A stretch of DNA of 64,000 nucleotides from Chromatiaceae bacterium. GTDB taxonomy: Bacteria > Pseudomonadota > Gammaproteobacteria > Chromatiales > Chromatiaceae. Below the pieces are notes generated by a model. That model was not told the origin of the DNA, ran no database searches, and was given only the letters and a program-made list of their open reading frames with translations. Where the stretch lies: contig JACKML010000003.1 in NCBI GenBank assembly GCA_024235415.1, positions 248,001 through 312,000 on the forward strand. Reading direction: 5' to 3'. This document shows, piece after piece, positions 1 through 10,057 of the stretch. The translations under genes were made by a program, and so were the position numbers. Positions within the stretch are counted from its first letter, which is position 1, and the number at the start of each line of letters is the position of its first letter.

Positions 1-696
1 GGTTGAGCGTTCCTCCGGGGTGAGCTTGATCAGCGTGGCGCTGCCACCGCGGTGCAGATTGGAGCGGAACTCGCCCTCTTTGCCCTGCCGCTTCATCGCA
101 GCAACGACCTTGCCGCCGACCACGAGGCAACGGATGTCGGCGCCACCGGCCTCCTGAATGAATTCCTGTATGAGGATGTTCGCCTTGAGCCCCATGAACG
201 CCTCGATGACACTTTCGGCAGCTTTTTCCGTCTCCGCCAGCACCACGCCGATGCCCTGAGTGCCCTCCAGGAGCTTGATCACCGCAGGGGCCCCGCCGAC
301 CATTTTCAGCATGTCCTGAACGTCGTCCGGTGAGTGCGCGAAGCCGGTTACCGGCAGGCCGATACCCTTGCGCGCCAGCAGCTGCAATGAGCGCAACTTG
401 TCACGCGAGCGTGTGATGGCGACCGATTCGTTGAGCGGATAGACACCCATCATCTCGAACTGGCGCAACACCGCGGTGCCGTAAAAGGTCACGGATGCTC
501 CGATGCGCGGAATCACCGCATCGAAGCCCTGGAGGTCCTCGCCCTTGTAGTGGATCGAGGGGCGCATCGAGGTGATGTTCATGTAACAACGGAGCACGTC
601 GAGCACGCGCACCTCGTGACCTCGCTGCTCGGCGGCCTCCACCAGGCGGCGCGTCGAATAAAGCTTGGGGTTTCGCGAGAGGATGGCAATTTTCAT
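1..696 (-). CDS. rimK: Ribosomal protein S6--L-glutamate ligase RimK (C-terminus cut by window edge)
   Basis: ATP-grasp ligase that adds glutamate residues to the C-terminus of ribosomal protein S6 in the cytoplasm. Reading the minus strand from the ATG at 696 gives [20 protein letters not shown], and the frame stays open to the window edge (232 codons). Further on are the family stretches [47 protein letters not shown] and a [18 protein letters not shown] segment, as in RimK. The family is about 300 residues, so roughly the last quarter lies outside. The start overlaps the stop of the upstream protease gene in an ATGA junction, which implies translational coupling. Function is inferred from family similarity and from the rimB neighbour. 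Confidence 0.95.
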   Translation of the reverse strand, partial: MKIAILSRNPKLYSTRRLVEAAEQRGHEVRVLDVLRCYMNITSMRPSIHYKGEDLQGFDAVIPRIGASVTFYGTAVLRQFEMMGVYPLNESVAITRSRDKLRSLQLLARKGIGLPVTGFAHSPDDVQDMLKMVGGAPAVIKLLEGTQGIGVVLAETEKAAESVIEAFMGLKANILIQEFIQEAGGADIRCLVVGGKVVAAMKRQGKEGEFRSNLHRGGSATLIKLTPEERST

Positions 697-1256
697 AAGG
701 GTACCTTGCGCGAGGCGCGGCGGCCGGCGAGATAAGAGGCTGAAGGGTCGACATGGAATCCGCCAGCCGCCATCGCGGTGCGGCCTATGAGCATGCGGAA
801 CTGCATGCTATCGCGATTGGTGAGTGTGAGTTCGATCAGATCGTCGAAACCCAGCAACACAAGCCGCGTGGCAATCACGAAACGCAGTTCACGATGGCCT
901 CCCGAATCCGATACCTGACGCTGATCCAGCACCTCGGCCTCGCAATGCACCACGTCGCGGCTGTTGCGCTGCAGCGGATGGACGCCGAACCGGACACGGT
1001 CCCGGCCATCGCGCCTGAGTGGTTCGACGTAAAACGCATGCAGGCAAGAGGTGCGTGCACCGGTGTCGATCTTGGCCTTGATGTGGCCGATGCCGAGGTC
1101 GGGCAGGCTGAGCCATTCCCGCCAGCCGAGCAGGGACGCTGGTGATGCCTCCGTCTGCGGCGCCGCGTCGGCCGGTGAAGTCGTTTCTTTTGCGCTGGGC
1201 ATCGGCGGGGCCTGTGTGCTGGTTCCTGACGGTTTGGGGCCGGAGCGCGCGGTCAT
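693..1256 (-). CDS. rimB: RimB-type retropepsin-like aspartic protease (DUF785; also called ATP-dependent zinc protease)
   Basis: This 187-residue protein has the catalytic-type motif KIDTGARTS near residue 63 and the downstream IGRTAM segment of the PF05618 (putative zinc protease) family. In Pseudomonas the rimABK locus couples this protease to RimK; the protease acts in the control of S6 glutamation. Gene order and the 4-bp ATGA overlap with rimK match that arrangement. The first 35 residues are Ala/Pro/Thr-rich and look disordered, and the conserved part begins at about residue 42 ([15 protein letters not shown]), so translation could start further downstream. The label 'zinc protease' is historic: the visible active-site signature is the aspartic DTGA. 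Confidence 0.85.
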   Translation of the reverse strand: MTARSGPKPSGTSTQAPPMPSAKETTSPADAAPQTEASPASLLGWREWLSLPDLGIGHIKAKIDTGARTSCLHAFYVEPLRRDGRDRVRFGVHPLQRNSRDVVHCEAEVLDQRQVSDSGGHRELRFVIATRLVLLGFDDLIELTLTNRDSMQFRMLIGRTAMAAGGFHVDPSASYLAGRRASRKVPL

Positions 1257-1299
1257 TATGGTGGCGGCGCCTGGCGGCTGTACGCATTATCATAACCGC

Positions 1300-1797
1300 A
1301 TGTGGCACGAGACGGATTCATGGACGCCAAGCCCCCTGCGGGCGACCGTTGCGCTGGTCATGCTGCTCGCGGCGGCAACGCCGGAGGCCGCCGACGTCTA
1401 CCGCTGGACGGACGAGCAGGGGCGCGTTCACTACGGGCAGCGACCGCCACCGCAGGGCGCGGAGAAAATGCAGCTGCCTGCTACGAAGGCCACGTTGCCG
1501 TCGGCAGACCAGCCGTCGGCACAGCGGCGCGACCGTCAGCAGCGGCTGCTCGAGGCCTACGAGTACGAACGTGAACAAAAGCGCATCGCCGAGGCGCGGT
1601 TGGCGCAGCAGCGCGAGCGGGACGCGGCACGTTGTCGTGAGCTGCAAAAGAGCTGGCGGTTGCTGTCGTATGCCGGTCCGGTATACCGCACCGACACCGG
1701 CGGTGAGCGTCGCTACCTGAGCGAAGACGAGCGTGCCGCCGAAAAGGCCGAACTGCGGCGGGCCCACCTGCAGGCCTGTGGCACAGAGCCCCAGTGA
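1300..1797 (+). CDS. DUF4124 domain-containing secreted protein
   Basis: This 165-residue protein begins with an N-terminal signal segment (LRATVALVMLLAAATPEAA) followed directly by DVYRWTDEQGRVHYGQRPPP, the hallmark of DUF4124. This is a short envelope domain of gammaproteobacteria with no known activity. The middle is charged and probably a coiled coil (QQRLLEAYEYEREQKRIAEA). The ATG at 1300 was chosen because it directly precedes the signal peptide; the open frame extends further upstream but antisense to rimB. It ends in a GTGA overlap with the next gene, so the two are probably co-translated. Confidence 0.75.
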   Translation: MWHETDSWTPSPLRATVALVMLLAAATPEAADVYRWTDEQGRVHYGQRPPPQGAEKMQLPATKATLPSADQPSAQRRDRQQRLLEAYEYEREQKRIAEARLAQQRERDAARCRELQKSWRLLSYAGPVYRTDTGGERRYLSEDERAAEKAELRRAHLQACGTEPQ

Positions 1798-2462
1798 CAG
1801 CGTCCGGTGGTGCGGATCGTGAAGCGGCGCAATGGGTGGTATTGCTGCACGGAATGGCGCGAAGCGCGCGTTCGATGGCGCCGTTGGCAAGCGATCTGCA
1901 GCGCGCTGGCTACCGGGTGTGCAACGTCGGGTATCCGACCGGCCGACACGATGTCGAAGGTCTGGTCGAGCACTACGTGCGACCCGCGGTGGCTGCCTGT
2001 GGCACGGCCCGGCCGGTGCACGTGGTCACGCATTCGCTGGGCGGCATCCTGATACGGCAATACCTGCAGCACAATGGGCTGCCGCCAGGCAGCCGCATCG
2101 TGATGCTCGCGCCGCCCAATCAGGGCAGCGAGGTCGCCGATCACGTGCGTCGTTGGCCTCCATACCGCTGGCTGATGGGGCCGGTCGGCCAACAGCTCGG
2201 AACCGGACCCGACGGCATCGTGCACCGGTTGCGGCCGATCGACGTGGATGTGGGCGTCATCGCCGCCAGGCGCTCGCTGCAACCCTGGTTCTCGCGCCTG
2301 CTACCCGGCGAGGACGACGGTGCCGTGTCGGTGGCCAGTACCCGTCTGCCGGAGATGCGTGACTTCATCGTCACCGACAGCACGCATTCGCTGATGATGT
2401 TCAACGCAGAGGTGCGGCGGCAGGTTCTGCAGTTCCTCGGAAATGGCCATTTCCTGCACTGA
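1794..2462 (+). CDS. Alpha/beta-hydrolase, lipase/esterase-like
   Basis: This 222-residue protein shows the lipase fold: WVVLLHGMARSARSM carries the oxyanion-hole region, and VVTHSLGGILIRQYL carries the nucleophile serine in a variant elbow (T-H-S-L-G-G). Later come VMLAPPNQGSE, a DDGAVSVAST acid region and a DSTHSLMM histidine region, consistent with a Ser-Asp-His triad. It resembles the short triacylglycerol lipase/PGAP1-like proteins common in Proteobacteria. No signal peptide is visible, so it is probably cytoplasmic. The start is a GTG overlapping the stop of the DUF4124 gene. Substrate is unknown. Confidence 0.8.
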   Translation: MTASGGADREAAQWVVLLHGMARSARSMAPLASDLQRAGYRVCNVGYPTGRHDVEGLVEHYVRPAVAACGTARPVHVVTHSLGGILIRQYLQHNGLPPGSRIVMLAPPNQGSEVADHVRRWPPYRWLMGPVGQQLGTGPDGIVHRLRPIDVDVGVIAARRSLQPWFSRLLPGEDDGAVSVASTRLPEMRDFIVTDSTHSLMMFNAEVRRQVLQFLGNGHFLH

Positions 2463-2479
2463 GTTGCCGGCGCCAGGGT

Positions 2480-3358
2480 TCAGCGTTCGGCCAGCAGGGT
2501 CTGCATCATGTGTTCCGCCTGTGTACGGTAGGCACCGCCGAACAGGTTCAGATGGTTGAGCACGTGGTAAAGGTTGTACAAGGACCTGCGAACCCGGTAG
2601 CCGCTGTCGAGCGGCCAGGTTGCGCGGTAGGCGGCATAGAAGTCTGCCGGAAATCCACCGAAAAGCTCGGTCATCGCCAGCTCGGCCTCGCGGTCGCCGA
2701 AATAGGTCGCCGGGTCGTAGATCAGCGGGGTGCCACGCTCGCTGAAGCCGATATTGCCGCCCCACAGGTCGCCATGCAGCAGCGATGGGTGGGGCGCATG
2801 GTCCATCATCGCCGGGAAGCATTCCAGCAGCCGCTCGCCAAGTCGCTGCAATTGGCCGTGGTGGCCGTTTCGTGCGGCCTCCGCGAGCTGAAACCCCAGT
2901 CGCTGTTCACGCCAGAACGTCACCCAGTCGCTGTTCCAGGTGTTGGGTTGCGGTGTCGCCCCGATCGTATTGTCGCGGTCCCAGCCAAAGCGGTCGGCGC
3001 TGTGCCGGTGCATCGCCGCCAGTTGCTCCCCGGCCTCGCGCCAGGCCGCGGTGCTGCCGCGTCCCATCTGGAGATACTCCAGGACGATAAAGCTGCTTTC
3101 CCCGGCGATACCCGTACAAAGCGCACGCGGCACCTGCAGGGTCTGGCTTGCCGCCAGCGCATGCAGACCATGCGCCTCGGCCTCGAACATCGTGAGCGCT
3201 GCCACCGAGTTGGTTTTCACGAACCAGGTCTGTGTGCCGTCACCGAGCCGGAACGCGTTGTTGATGCAGCCGCCACCCAGGTTGTCGGGCGCCGTTGGAT
3301 TGAACGGTTGTCCGGTGGTCGCCGCGATCTGCTGCGCGACCGACTGCCAGATACTCAC
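2480..3358 (-). CDS. Fructosamine kinase family protein (ketosamine 3-kinase-like)
   Basis: This 292-residue protein has the fructosamine-3-kinase layout: nucleotide-binding N-lobe (NNAFRL...WFVKTN), FIVLEYLQMG hinge, the catalytic loop HGDLWGGNIGF and the metal-binding DPATYFGDREAELAM segment, ending with YNLYHVLNHLNLFGG. In bacteria these kinases phosphorylate ketosamines (glycation products), allowing deglycation. The length equals that of the E. coli YniA family (about 286). The ATG overlaps the stop of the upstream HNH gene (ATGA), so the two form a small minus-strand operon. The exact substrate is not deducible. Confidence 0.9.
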   Translation of the reverse strand: MSIWQSVAQQIAATTGQPFNPTAPDNLGGGCINNAFRLGDGTQTWFVKTNSVAALTMFEAEAHGLHALAASQTLQVPRALCTGIAGESSFIVLEYLQMGRGSTAAWREAGEQLAAMHRHSADRFGWDRDNTIGATPQPNTWNSDWVTFWREQRLGFQLAEAARNGHHGQLQRLGERLLECFPAMMDHAPHPSLLHGDLWGGNIGFSERGTPLIYDPATYFGDREAELAMTELFGGFPADFYAAYRATWPLDSGYRVRRSLYNLYHVLNHLNLFGGAYRTQAEHMMQTLLAER

Positions 3359-3969
3359 GGGGCGGTATGGTCGTGCCTGCCCTGACGCGCCCGCAACGGG
3401 CTGGTACGGGGGAAGTGGGCGCGCAGGAATTCCATCTGGTCGGCGAGGACGTTGCGGCCCTGCAGGTAGATGTATTCCGCGTGGGTGGGGGCATAGGGGA
3501 TCGCCAGCAGTTCCATGCCCGCCTGCTCCGGCGTACTGCCTGCCTTGTGGTTATTGCACCGGGTGCATGCGGTGACCACGTTGGCCCAGTGGTTGAGGCC
3601 GCCCTGGCTGATCGGCGTGACGTGGTCGCGCGATAGTGCGCTGTGTGGGAAATGCTGACCGCAGTACAGGCACAGGTGGTTGTCCCGCTGAAACAGCGTG
3701 CGGTTGCTCAGTGGCGGGGTATAACTGTCGCGCAGCTGGTGATTGCCGTGGGTCGCGACGATCGAATTGATCTCGATAGTGCTTTGGCGCTGGCTGATCG
3801 CGTTGATGCCGCCATGCAGGGTGAACAAAGGTTCGCCGCAGACATAGGCGATCATGTCGAGAAAATGCAGGCGGGCCGCCTGCCGGAAGGTGATCCATTC
3901 CAGCGGCATGCCCGATGCGTCGGTACGCAGGATCTGCTGAGACAGGCTCGGCACCAAGGGCACTCCCAT
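3355..3969 (-). CDS. HNH endonuclease domain protein
   Basis: This 204-residue protein has a clear HNH module in its second half: the first zinc cysteine pair in NHLCLYCGQHF, then LSRDHVTPISQGG (the H-V catalytic region), NHWANVVTACTRCNNHKAG (the N and second Cys pair). The N-terminal half (residues 1-95) contains the conserved stretch MPLEWITFRQAARLHFLDMI. This matches the stand-alone chromosomal HNH endonucleases common in gammaproteobacteria, whose role is unproven; it does not look like an intron or phage enzyme here. No strong ribosome-binding site precedes the ATG. It overlaps the fructosamine kinase gene by 4 bp. Confidence 0.85.
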   Translation of the reverse strand: MGVPLVPSLSQQILRTDASGMPLEWITFRQAARLHFLDMIAYVCGEPLFTLHGGINAISQRQSTIEINSIVATHGNHQLRDSYTPPLSNRTLFQRDNHLCLYCGQHFPHSALSRDHVTPISQGGLNHWANVVTACTRCNNHKAGSTPEQAGMELLAIPYAPTHAEYIYLQGRNVLADQMEFLRAHFPRTSPLRARQGRHDHTAP

Positions 3970-4111
3970 GCAAGAGTTGGCCGTTTATTGCATACAAGGT
4001 GCTGTTGTTTCAAGGGGTGGACATACGAAGCGGGCGGCATGCGATGTCGTGACGGGCGTGTCGCGCCGCAAGCGCAAAGGCGGCGAATGCGCTGCACCCC
4101 CGCCGCTTGAC

Positions 4112-4310
4112 TTATGCACATTGGTTGTGCGTGGCCCGGAGTAAGCGGTAAGGGCCAGGGCATTATCCATAAGAATCTCGTGAAATGTTTTAACTCGTTG
4201 GTTTAACAAGTGAAAATGTTTTTGGCTGGTTTTCACGCAATCTGCCGTGGAGCCAGGCAAATCGGGGCGTAAGTGCCAATACGCAACGTTCTTCCACAAA
4301 GTTATCCACA
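4112..4310 (+). promoter_or_regulatory. Three DnaA-box-like sites in the HNH/priA spacer
   Basis: The 425-bp spacer 3970-4394 holds TTATGCACA (4112-4120) and TTATCCACA (4302-4310), both matching the TTATNCACA DnaA consensus, plus a one-mismatch TTATCCATA (4163-4171). All are in the same orientation. The spacer is visibly less GC-rich than its flanks between about 4160 and 4240. It must also contain the promoters for the divergent HNH gene and priA, but I could not pick a convincing -35/-10 pair. Binding of DnaA is inference. Confidence 0.4.
4180..4236. repeat. Iteron-like short repeats GTGAAA(A)TGTTTT
   Basis: GTGAAATGTTTT at 4180-4191 is repeated as GTGAAAATGTTTTT at 4210-4223, exactly 30 bp apart start to start (about three helical turns). 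A third, inverted partial copy (GGTTTTCAC, reading GTGAAAACC on the other strand) lies at 4228-4236. The repeats sit between the DnaA-like boxes in the most AT-rich part of the spacer. They could be binding sites for a regulator of priA or of the HNH gene. Confidence 0.4.
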
Positions 4311-4394
4311 GGCTCCGCGGGAATCGCGCTAAGCATCTGATTGCGGTGATGATTGCGCCTGCCGCATGTCGGTTGCGACTGATACAGTGCGGCG

Positions 4395-6593
4395 ATGACT
4401 GACTGTATCGCGCGGGTCGCTGTGTCGGCGCCGCTGCATTCCCTTTTCGACTACGCAATACCTGCCGATATGCAACTGGATGTCGGGGTGCGCGTGCGTG
4501 TCTCGTTTGGCCGCACGCGGGTGATCGGCGTGGTGGTCGCTATGGCGGGCGGCAGCGACTGCGCCTCCGCTCGCATCAAACCGGTCGAGGCGGTACTGGA
4601 CGACGAACCCCTGCTGGGGCGTGACGATCTCGAGTTCCTGATCTGGGCCGCTGGTTACTACCACCATCCGGTCGGCGAGGTGATCATGGCGGCCCTGCCG
4701 CTGCGGTTGCGCAAGGCCGAATCGGCGGCACTTCCCGGGGCGGCAGGCTGGATGCTGACCCCGGCCGGCGCGTTGCAGGCCGCGACGCCACCGGCGCGCG
4801 CACCGCGCCAGGCCGAGGTCCTGCGATGGCTCGTAACCCGGCCGGATGGCGCGGCATCGTACGCCCAGCTGCGTTCGGCGCTGCCGGACGGCACGGCCGC
4901 GCTGCGTGCGCTTTGTGATCGTGGCTGGGTGATCCGAACCACGCTCGAGGCCCGCCCGGACCGGGCAATCCTGGACTCGCCGGGTCTGGCGCTCAACGAC
5001 GATCAGGCAGCCGTCGTGGCAGCCCTGCGCGATGATCTCGGCGGGTTTGCGGTGGCTCTGCTCGATGGCGTGACCGGTAGCGGCAAGACCGAGGTGTATC
5101 TGCAGCTGGCGGCCGAGGTGCTGCGTCGGGGACGCTCGGTGCTGGTCCTGGTGCCCGAGATCTCGCTTACCCCGCAGTTGTTCGAGCGTTTTCACCGGCG
5201 CCTCGGCGACACCGTGCGCATGCTGCACTCGGGGCTGGGGGAGACGGAGCGCGAACATGCCTGGCACCGCCTGCACCTTGGTCTTTCGCGCGTCCTGCTG
5301 GGGACGCGGTCGTCGATCTTTACCCCGATTGCCGATCTTGGGCTGGTGCTGGTCGACGAAGAGCACGACCCCTCATTCAAACAGACCGAGGGCTTCCGGT
5401 ATTCAGCGCGTGATCTGGCCATCGTGCGTGGCCAGCGCGCCAACTGCCCGGTCGTGCTCGGTTCGGCTACGCCTTCGCTGGAGAGCCTGCGCAATGCCGC
5501 CGCGGGACGCTATCGGCACCTGCGGATGGACCGTCGTGCCGGCGGCGCGCTGAGTCCGCGTGTCGACCTGCTGGATATCCGCGATCAGCCGCTGCAATGC
5601 GGCATGTCTCAACCGCTGCTCGACCGGGTGGCGTCGGTGCTCAAGGGCGGCGAGCAGGTCATGCTGTTCCTGAACCGGCGTGGGTTTGCGCCGGTGCTGA
5701 GCTGTTTCAGTTGTGGCTGGCTGTCTGACTGCCCACGTTGTGATGCGCGGCAGACGGTGCACCGCGCCAGCGGCCTGCTGTGGTGCCACCATTGCGGCGC
5801 GCAGCATCGCGTGCCACAGGCGTGCCCGGAATGTGGCGCGCACGATCTGCACCCGCTTGGCCAGGGCACCGAACAGCTGGAGGGGTTCCTGGCCGAGCGT
5901 TTTGCCGGCTATCCGCTGATTCGTCTCGATCGTGACGCCACCGCGCGCAAGGGCAGCCTGCAGGCGCTGCTGGATCGACTGCACGCGGCCGAAGCGGCGA
6001 TCCTGGTCGGCACGCAGATGCTGGCCAAAGGACATCACTTCCCGCGGGTGACCCTGGTTGGTGTGCTGGATGCGGATGGCGGGCTCTACAGCGCCGATTT
6101 CCGCGCGACCGAACGTATGGCGCAGTTGCTGGTGCAGGTGGCCGGGCGTGCCGGACGCGGCGATCGACCGGGCCATGTCCTGATCCAGACGCGCTACCCA
6201 GACCATCCGCTGCTGCAGACCCTCGTGCGTCAGGGCTATCGCGCGTTCGCCGACGCCGCCCTGCAGGAGCGTCAGTCAGCCGGACTGCCGCCCTACAGTC
6301 ACCAGGCCCTGTTGCGTGCCGACGCGACGGGTTTGGCATCGGCGCAGGCATTCGTGGGGCGCCTGTCACAAGCGCTTGAGGAGGCGGGCCATCCCGGCGT
6401 GGAGGTGTGGGGGCCGGTACCGGCGCCGATGACACGACGTGCCGGAAGGCATCGGGTGCACCTGTTGTTCCAGGCACGGCAGCGCGATGTGCTGCATGCA
6501 CTGTTGCGCACGCTGCCCGCCCTGGCCGGCCAACTGCCGGAGTCGAAGCGTGTGCGCTGGAGCCTCGACGTCGATCCTGCCGATCTGTTCTGA
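4395..6593 (+). CDS. priA: Primosomal protein N' (replication restart helicase PriA)
   Basis: A 732-residue superfamily 2 helicase that reloads the replisome at stalled forks. In order: N-terminal 3'-DNA-binding domain ([16 protein letters not shown]), winged-helix region, Walker [16 protein letters not shown] at about residue 225, Walker B/DEAH variant [14 protein letters not shown] with the aromatic-rich loop, and helicase motif SATPSLES. The zinc-binding insert has eight cysteines in four CxxC pairs (CFSC, CPRC, CHHC, CPEC), followed by [12 protein letters not shown]. Length equals the E. coli enzyme. The gene is followed by argS as in many gammaproteobacteria. Its upstream spacer carries DnaA-like boxes. 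Confidence 0.97.
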   Translation: MTDCIARVAVSAPLHSLFDYAIPADMQLDVGVRVRVSFGRTRVIGVVVAMAGGSDCASARIKPVEAVLDDEPLLGRDDLEFLIWAAGYYHHPVGEVIMAALPLRLRKAESAALPGAAGWMLTPAGALQAATPPARAPRQAEVLRWLVTRPDGAASYAQLRSALPDGTAALRALCDRGWVIRTTLEARPDRAILDSPGLALNDDQAAVVAALRDDLGGFAVALLDGVTGSGKTEVYLQLAAEVLRRGRSVLVLVPEISLTPQLFERFHRRLGDTVRMLHSGLGETEREHAWHRLHLGLSRVLLGTRSSIFTPIADLGLVLVDEEHDPSFKQTEGFRYSARDLAIVRGQRANCPVVLGSATPSLESLRNAAAGRYRHLRMDRRAGGALSPRVDLLDIRDQPLQCGMSQPLLDRVASVLKGGEQVMLFLNRRGFAPVLSCFSCGWLSDCPRCDARQTVHRASGLLWCHHCGAQHRVPQACPECGAHDLHPLGQGTEQLEGFLAERFAGYPLIRLDRDATARKGSLQALLDRLHAAEAAILVGTQMLAKGHHFPRVTLVGVLDADGGLYSADFRATERMAQLLVQVAGRAGRGDRPGHVLIQTRYPDHPLLQTLVRQGYRAFADAALQERQSAGLPPYSHQALLRADATGLASAQAFVGRLSQALEEAGHPGVEVWGPVPAPMTRRAGRHRVHLLFQARQRDVLHALLRTLPALAGQLPESKRVRWSLDVDPADLF

Positions 6594-6670
6594 GTGCCGG
6601 TGCGGACGCCCCAAAAAAACCGCGATCCTGTTATCCTTTCGCGCCCCGAGATGTCGCAAGATCAACCGCC

Positions 6671-8431
6671 ATGAAATCGCATATCACCGACCTGATCGTC
6701 CAGGCACTGGATCAGCTGGCCGCTGCCGCTGTCATCGATTCTGCCGATCTGCAGACACCGCTCGTCGAGCGCACACGCGATCCGAGCCACGGCGACTTTG
6801 CGAGCAACGTGGCGCTGGTCAACAGCAAGGCCGCAAAGATGCGTCCGCGTGACCTGGCCGCGAAACTGATCGAGGTGCTGCCGTCGTCCGAGCTGGTGGC
6901 CGCTGTCGAGATCGCCGGTCCCGGCTTCATCAATTTCCGCCTGGCCGACCGGGCCTATGCCTCGCTGATACCCGAGATCCTGCGCCAGGGGCACGACTAC
7001 GGTCGCAGCCGGATCGGTGCCGGCAGGCGCGTGCAGGTGGAGTTCGTCTCCGCGAACCCCACCGGACCACTGCATGTCGGACATGGCCGTGGGGCCGCAT
7101 ATGGCGCCGTGGTGGCGGACCTGCTCGAGGCCGTCGGCTACACGGTGCACCGCGAGTACTATGTCAACGATGCCGGGCGGCAGATGGACATCCTCGGTAC
7201 TTCGGTGTGGCTGCGCTATCTCGAACTGTGCGGTGAGGCACTCGACTTCCCGAGCAATGGCTACAAGGGCGACTACGTGTGGGATATTGCCGCCACGCTG
7301 CACCGCGAGCATGGCGATGCCTACCGTCATGCGGCAGACGAGGTGTTCGATGGCGTTCCGCTCGATGAGCCGGCGGGCGGAGACAAGGAGGCGCATATCG
7401 ACGGCCTGATCGGGCGCGCCAAGGCACTGCTGGGTGACAACCGTTACCGGTTCGTCTTTGAACTCGGACTGAACGTGATCCTGGATGACATCCGCGACGA
7501 CCTGGGCCTGTTCGGTGTGGAATACCAGGAGTGGTACTCGGAGCGTTCGCTGACCGAATCGGGCAAAGTCAACAAGGTCATCGACCGCCTGCGCGAATCC
7601 GGTCACCTGTACGAGCAGGCCGGTGCATGGTGGTTCCGCTCGACCGAATTCGGTGACGAGAAGGACCGCGTCGTGGTGCGCGAGAACGGTCAGATCACCT
7701 ATTTCGCGTCGGACATCGCCTACCACCTGGACAAGCTGGAGCGCGGTTTTGATCGGGTGATCGACATCTGGGGCGCGGACCACCACGGCTACGTGCCGCG
7801 GGTCAAGGCTGCGCTGCAGGCATTGGGCGCGGATCCGTCCCGGCTCGACGTGCTGCTGGTGCAGTTCGCGATCCTGTATCGCGGTGGCCAGAAGGCACAG
7901 ATGTCCACGCGCTCGGGTGAATTCATCACCCTGCGCGAGTTGCGCAAGGAGGTCGGGCGCGATGCCGCGCGGTTCTTCTACGTGATGCGCAAATGCGAGC
8001 AGCACATGGACTTCGACCTGGACCTGGCGAAGTCGCAGTCGAGCGACAACCCGGTGTACTACGTGCAGTACGCCCATGCACGCATCCATGCAGTCCTGCG
8101 TCAGGCGGCGGAACGCCTGGTGGATGTCGAACCCAGCGACGGGGCGATCAACCTCGAGCGCCTGGTCGAGACCCACGAGCTGGACCTGCTCAAATCGCTG
8201 TCACGTTATCCCGAGGTGGTCGAGGCCGCCGCGTGCAACGAAGAGCCACACCAGTTGACCCACTACCTGCGTGAACTGGCCAACGACTTCCATACCTACT
8301 ACAACGCACACCAGTTCCTGGTCGAGGATGCGGCACTGCGTGACGCGCGCATCAAACTGATCCTGGCCACGCGCGAGGTGCTGCGCAACGGACTGAACCT
8401 GCTCGGTGTTTCGGCGCCAGAGCAGATGTAA
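6671..8431 (+). CDS. argS: Arginyl-tRNA synthetase
   Basis: Class I aminoacyl-tRNA synthetase, 586 residues, charging tRNA-Arg. It has the N-terminal additional domain ([10 protein letters not shown]), the HIGH-type signature [15 protein letters not shown] at about residue 120, the [17 protein letters not shown] core (here [13 protein letters not shown]), a degenerate KMSKS (QMSTR) and an all-helical anticodon-binding domain ending in [12 protein letters not shown]. The ATG at 6671 fits the family N-terminus; the open frame runs upstream inside priA but is unlike ArgS there. It follows priA by 77 bp. The spacer after it (8432-8524) contains two GC hairpins, without a T-tract, and no gene. Confidence 0.97.
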   Translation: MKSHITDLIVQALDQLAAAAVIDSADLQTPLVERTRDPSHGDFASNVALVNSKAAKMRPRDLAAKLIEVLPSSELVAAVEIAGPGFINFRLADRAYASLIPEILRQGHDYGRSRIGAGRRVQVEFVSANPTGPLHVGHGRGAAYGAVVADLLEAVGYTVHREYYVNDAGRQMDILGTSVWLRYLELCGEALDFPSNGYKGDYVWDIAATLHREHGDAYRHAADEVFDGVPLDEPAGGDKEAHIDGLIGRAKALLGDNRYRFVFELGLNVILDDIRDDLGLFGVEYQEWYSERSLTESGKVNKVIDRLRESGHLYEQAGAWWFRSTEFGDEKDRVVVRENGQITYFASDIAYHLDKLERGFDRVIDIWGADHHGYVPRVKAALQALGADPSRLDVLLVQFAILYRGGQKAQMSTRSGEFITLRELRKEVGRDAARFFYVMRKCEQHMDFDLDLAKSQSSDNPVYYVQYAHARIHAVLRQAAERLVDVEPSDGAINLERLVETHELDLLKSLSRYPEVVEAAACNEEPHQLTHYLRELANDFHTYYNAHQFLVEDAALRDARIKLILATREVLRNGLNLLGVSAPEQM

Positions 8432-8524
8432 GGTGAACCGGCAGCCACCGGTTCGCGTTAGAATGAGCCATCCCAAAGACTTGGCGCCGCCGCTGATCGT
8501 GCGGCGCTGACGGCTATTGCAGTT

Positions 8525-9115
8525 GTGCCTCGAGACTACAAACATCGCGCCCAGAAAAGACCGCCCAAGAAGCCGTTGCCAGGCTGGTTGTGGCTGTTCA
8601 CCGGTTTATTGCTGGGCGGCTTCATCGTCGGCTTGGTGTGGCTGAAGGGGCAATCGATTGATGTCGGTGGTGAATGGGTCGGCGCCAAACCCGATCACCC
8701 GCCGCAAGGCAAGGCATCACCGGACAAGCGTATCGAGACGCCCGCACCGACCAAGCCCAAGCCCCGCTTCGACTTCTACGAAATGCTGCCGAAAATGGAA
8801 GTGGTGGTGCCCGATGACGAACTCGATCACGAGCCGCCACCGGCGGCGCCCGGTAGTGCCAGCACGCCGGCTGTTTACCTGCTGCAGGTAGGCTCTTTCC
8901 GGCGCACCGAAGATGCCGACCGATTGAAGGCGCAGCTCGCACTGCTCGGATTCGAGGCCAAGGTGGTGAGCGCCAGGATCAGTGCACAAGACACCCGTTA
9001 CCGTGTGCGGTCCGGCCCCTACCGCCACAAGGATGCGTTGAACCAGGCGCGCAAACGCCTCGCTGACAATGGCTTCAAGGGCATCATCGTGATCCGGGTC
9101 GAGGGTGATGGTTAG
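8525..9115 (+). CDS. SPOR-domain inner-membrane protein, FtsN-like
   Basis: This 196-residue bitopic protein has a basic cytoplasmic tail (RDYKHRAQKRPPKKP), one membrane helix (LWLFTGLLLGGFIVGLVWL, about residues 23-42), a Pro-rich periplasmic linker and a C-terminal SPOR domain (VYLLQVGSFRRTEDADRLKA to the end). SPOR domains bind denuded septal peptidoglycan. The topology and the position after argS are those of FtsN/SPOR proteins in Pseudomonas and relatives, where hslVU follows; here hslVU is absent. It starts with GTG at 8525. It is shorter than E. coli FtsN, so an FtsN role is likely but not certain. Confidence 0.85.
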   Translation: MPRDYKHRAQKRPPKKPLPGWLWLFTGLLLGGFIVGLVWLKGQSIDVGGEWVGAKPDHPPQGKASPDKRIETPAPTKPKPRFDFYEMLPKMEVVVPDDELDHEPPPAAPGSASTPAVYLLQVGSFRRTEDADRLKAQLALLGFEAKVVSARISAQDTRYRVRSGPYRHKDALNQARKRLADNGFKGIIVIRVEGDG

Positions 9116-9121
9116 CCCGTG

Positions 9122-9922
9122 TCAGCGCTTTGCGTTCGGACCCGGGGTGTCGGTGTTGGCGGACAGCCAGGCGCGGATGTCCGCGAGCAGCCCCGCTTCG
9201 AGGCCGCGGAATCCCGGGGTCGCGCCCGCGACCGCCTGTTGGCGGAAGCGGGTGTTCTTCGCGTCACGCGCCGCCAGCCGGCGCGCCGGGGCGGTATCCA
9301 GCACCGCGGCGATATCGCGTTCTGCATAGATGTCGAGTATCGGCAACTTGGCCTGGCGCAACGCCGCCAGGCCATCAATTTCATCGTCCGCGGACAATGG
9401 TGTGCTGATCATCACCAGTGCGCGCACACCCTGTGTGTCCTGCGTCACCATCCATTGCAGCGCGCTGGCGCCACTGGCGCCCTGTGCCACGATGGCCCGT
9501 GTGGCGATGTCACGCCCCTTGAGCCAGTCGATTGCGGATGTGAGGCGGGCGATGATCTGCGGACTGCGCGCCAGCCACCGGGCACGATCTGCGTTGCGGT
9601 AGGCGCTCGGCAGCTGCAGCGACAGGGTGTCCCAACCCGCCTCGCTGAGGCCAAGACGCAGTGGTCTGATCGCGTCGAGCCCGTCGGCGTGGCCGTTCTG
9701 GCCGTGCAGCAGGATCAGTCCGCCGCGCGGATCGCCATGCTGCCGGGCCCTGAAAAAGGCGTCGAAGGACTCGTCGGCTGTCTCGAGCCTGACCCGTTCA
9801 CCCTCGGCGTCACTGACTGCCACGGCGGCAACCGGGTCGGAGGCTGCAGATGACCCGCATGCGGTCACGGCGCACAATACGAGTATCACCAGGTATGGCG
9901 CTGTGGATCGTTTGTGTTCCAT
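9122..9922 (-). CDS. Alpha/beta-hydrolase family lipoprotein (DUF3530-like)
   Basis: This 266-residue protein has a signal peptide ending in the lipobox VTAC (residues 19-22), predicting a lipid-anchored envelope protein. The body has the alpha/beta-hydrolase outline [26 protein letters not shown], a nucleophile-elbow position occupied by [23 protein letters not shown] and ILDIYAERD. The elbow reads G-A-S-G rather than G-x-S-x-G, so catalytic competence is uncertain. The pattern matches DUF3530 proteins of gammaproteobacteria. It is convergent with the SPOR gene (6 bp apart) and divergent from rpe. Confidence 0.7.
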   Translation of the reverse strand: MEHKRSTAPYLVILVLCAVTACGSSAASDPVAAVAVSDAEGERVRLETADESFDAFFRARQHGDPRGGLILLHGQNGHADGLDAIRPLRLGLSEAGWDTLSLQLPSAYRNADRARWLARSPQIIARLTSAIDWLKGRDIATRAIVAQGASGASALQWMVTQDTQGVRALVMISTPLSADDEIDGLAALRQAKLPILDIYAERDIAAVLDTAPARRLAARDAKNTRFRQQAVAGATPGFRGLEAGLLADIRAWLSANTDTPGPNAKR

Positions 9923-10057
9923 TGCAATCTGGTAGCCCTGTGTGGCTGCAAAAAACGGCGCTTTCCGGTAAAGTCACCCGTCCGAATTTTTGGGTCCCGG
10001 TTCAGTGGGACTAACGCAATCATCTTAGCGCCGGATCACCGGCCAGGGAGCGACCAA

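Noticed and set aside
3970..4394. Chromosomal origin of replication upstream of priA
   Set aside because: Only two perfect DnaA boxes, no dnaA, dnaN, mnmG or parAB nearby; the weaker claim of a DnaA-linked regulatory region is kept as a finding.
8434..8507. Rho-independent terminator after argS
   Set aside because: Two GC hairpins are present (8434-8453, 8484-8507) but neither is followed by a T-run.
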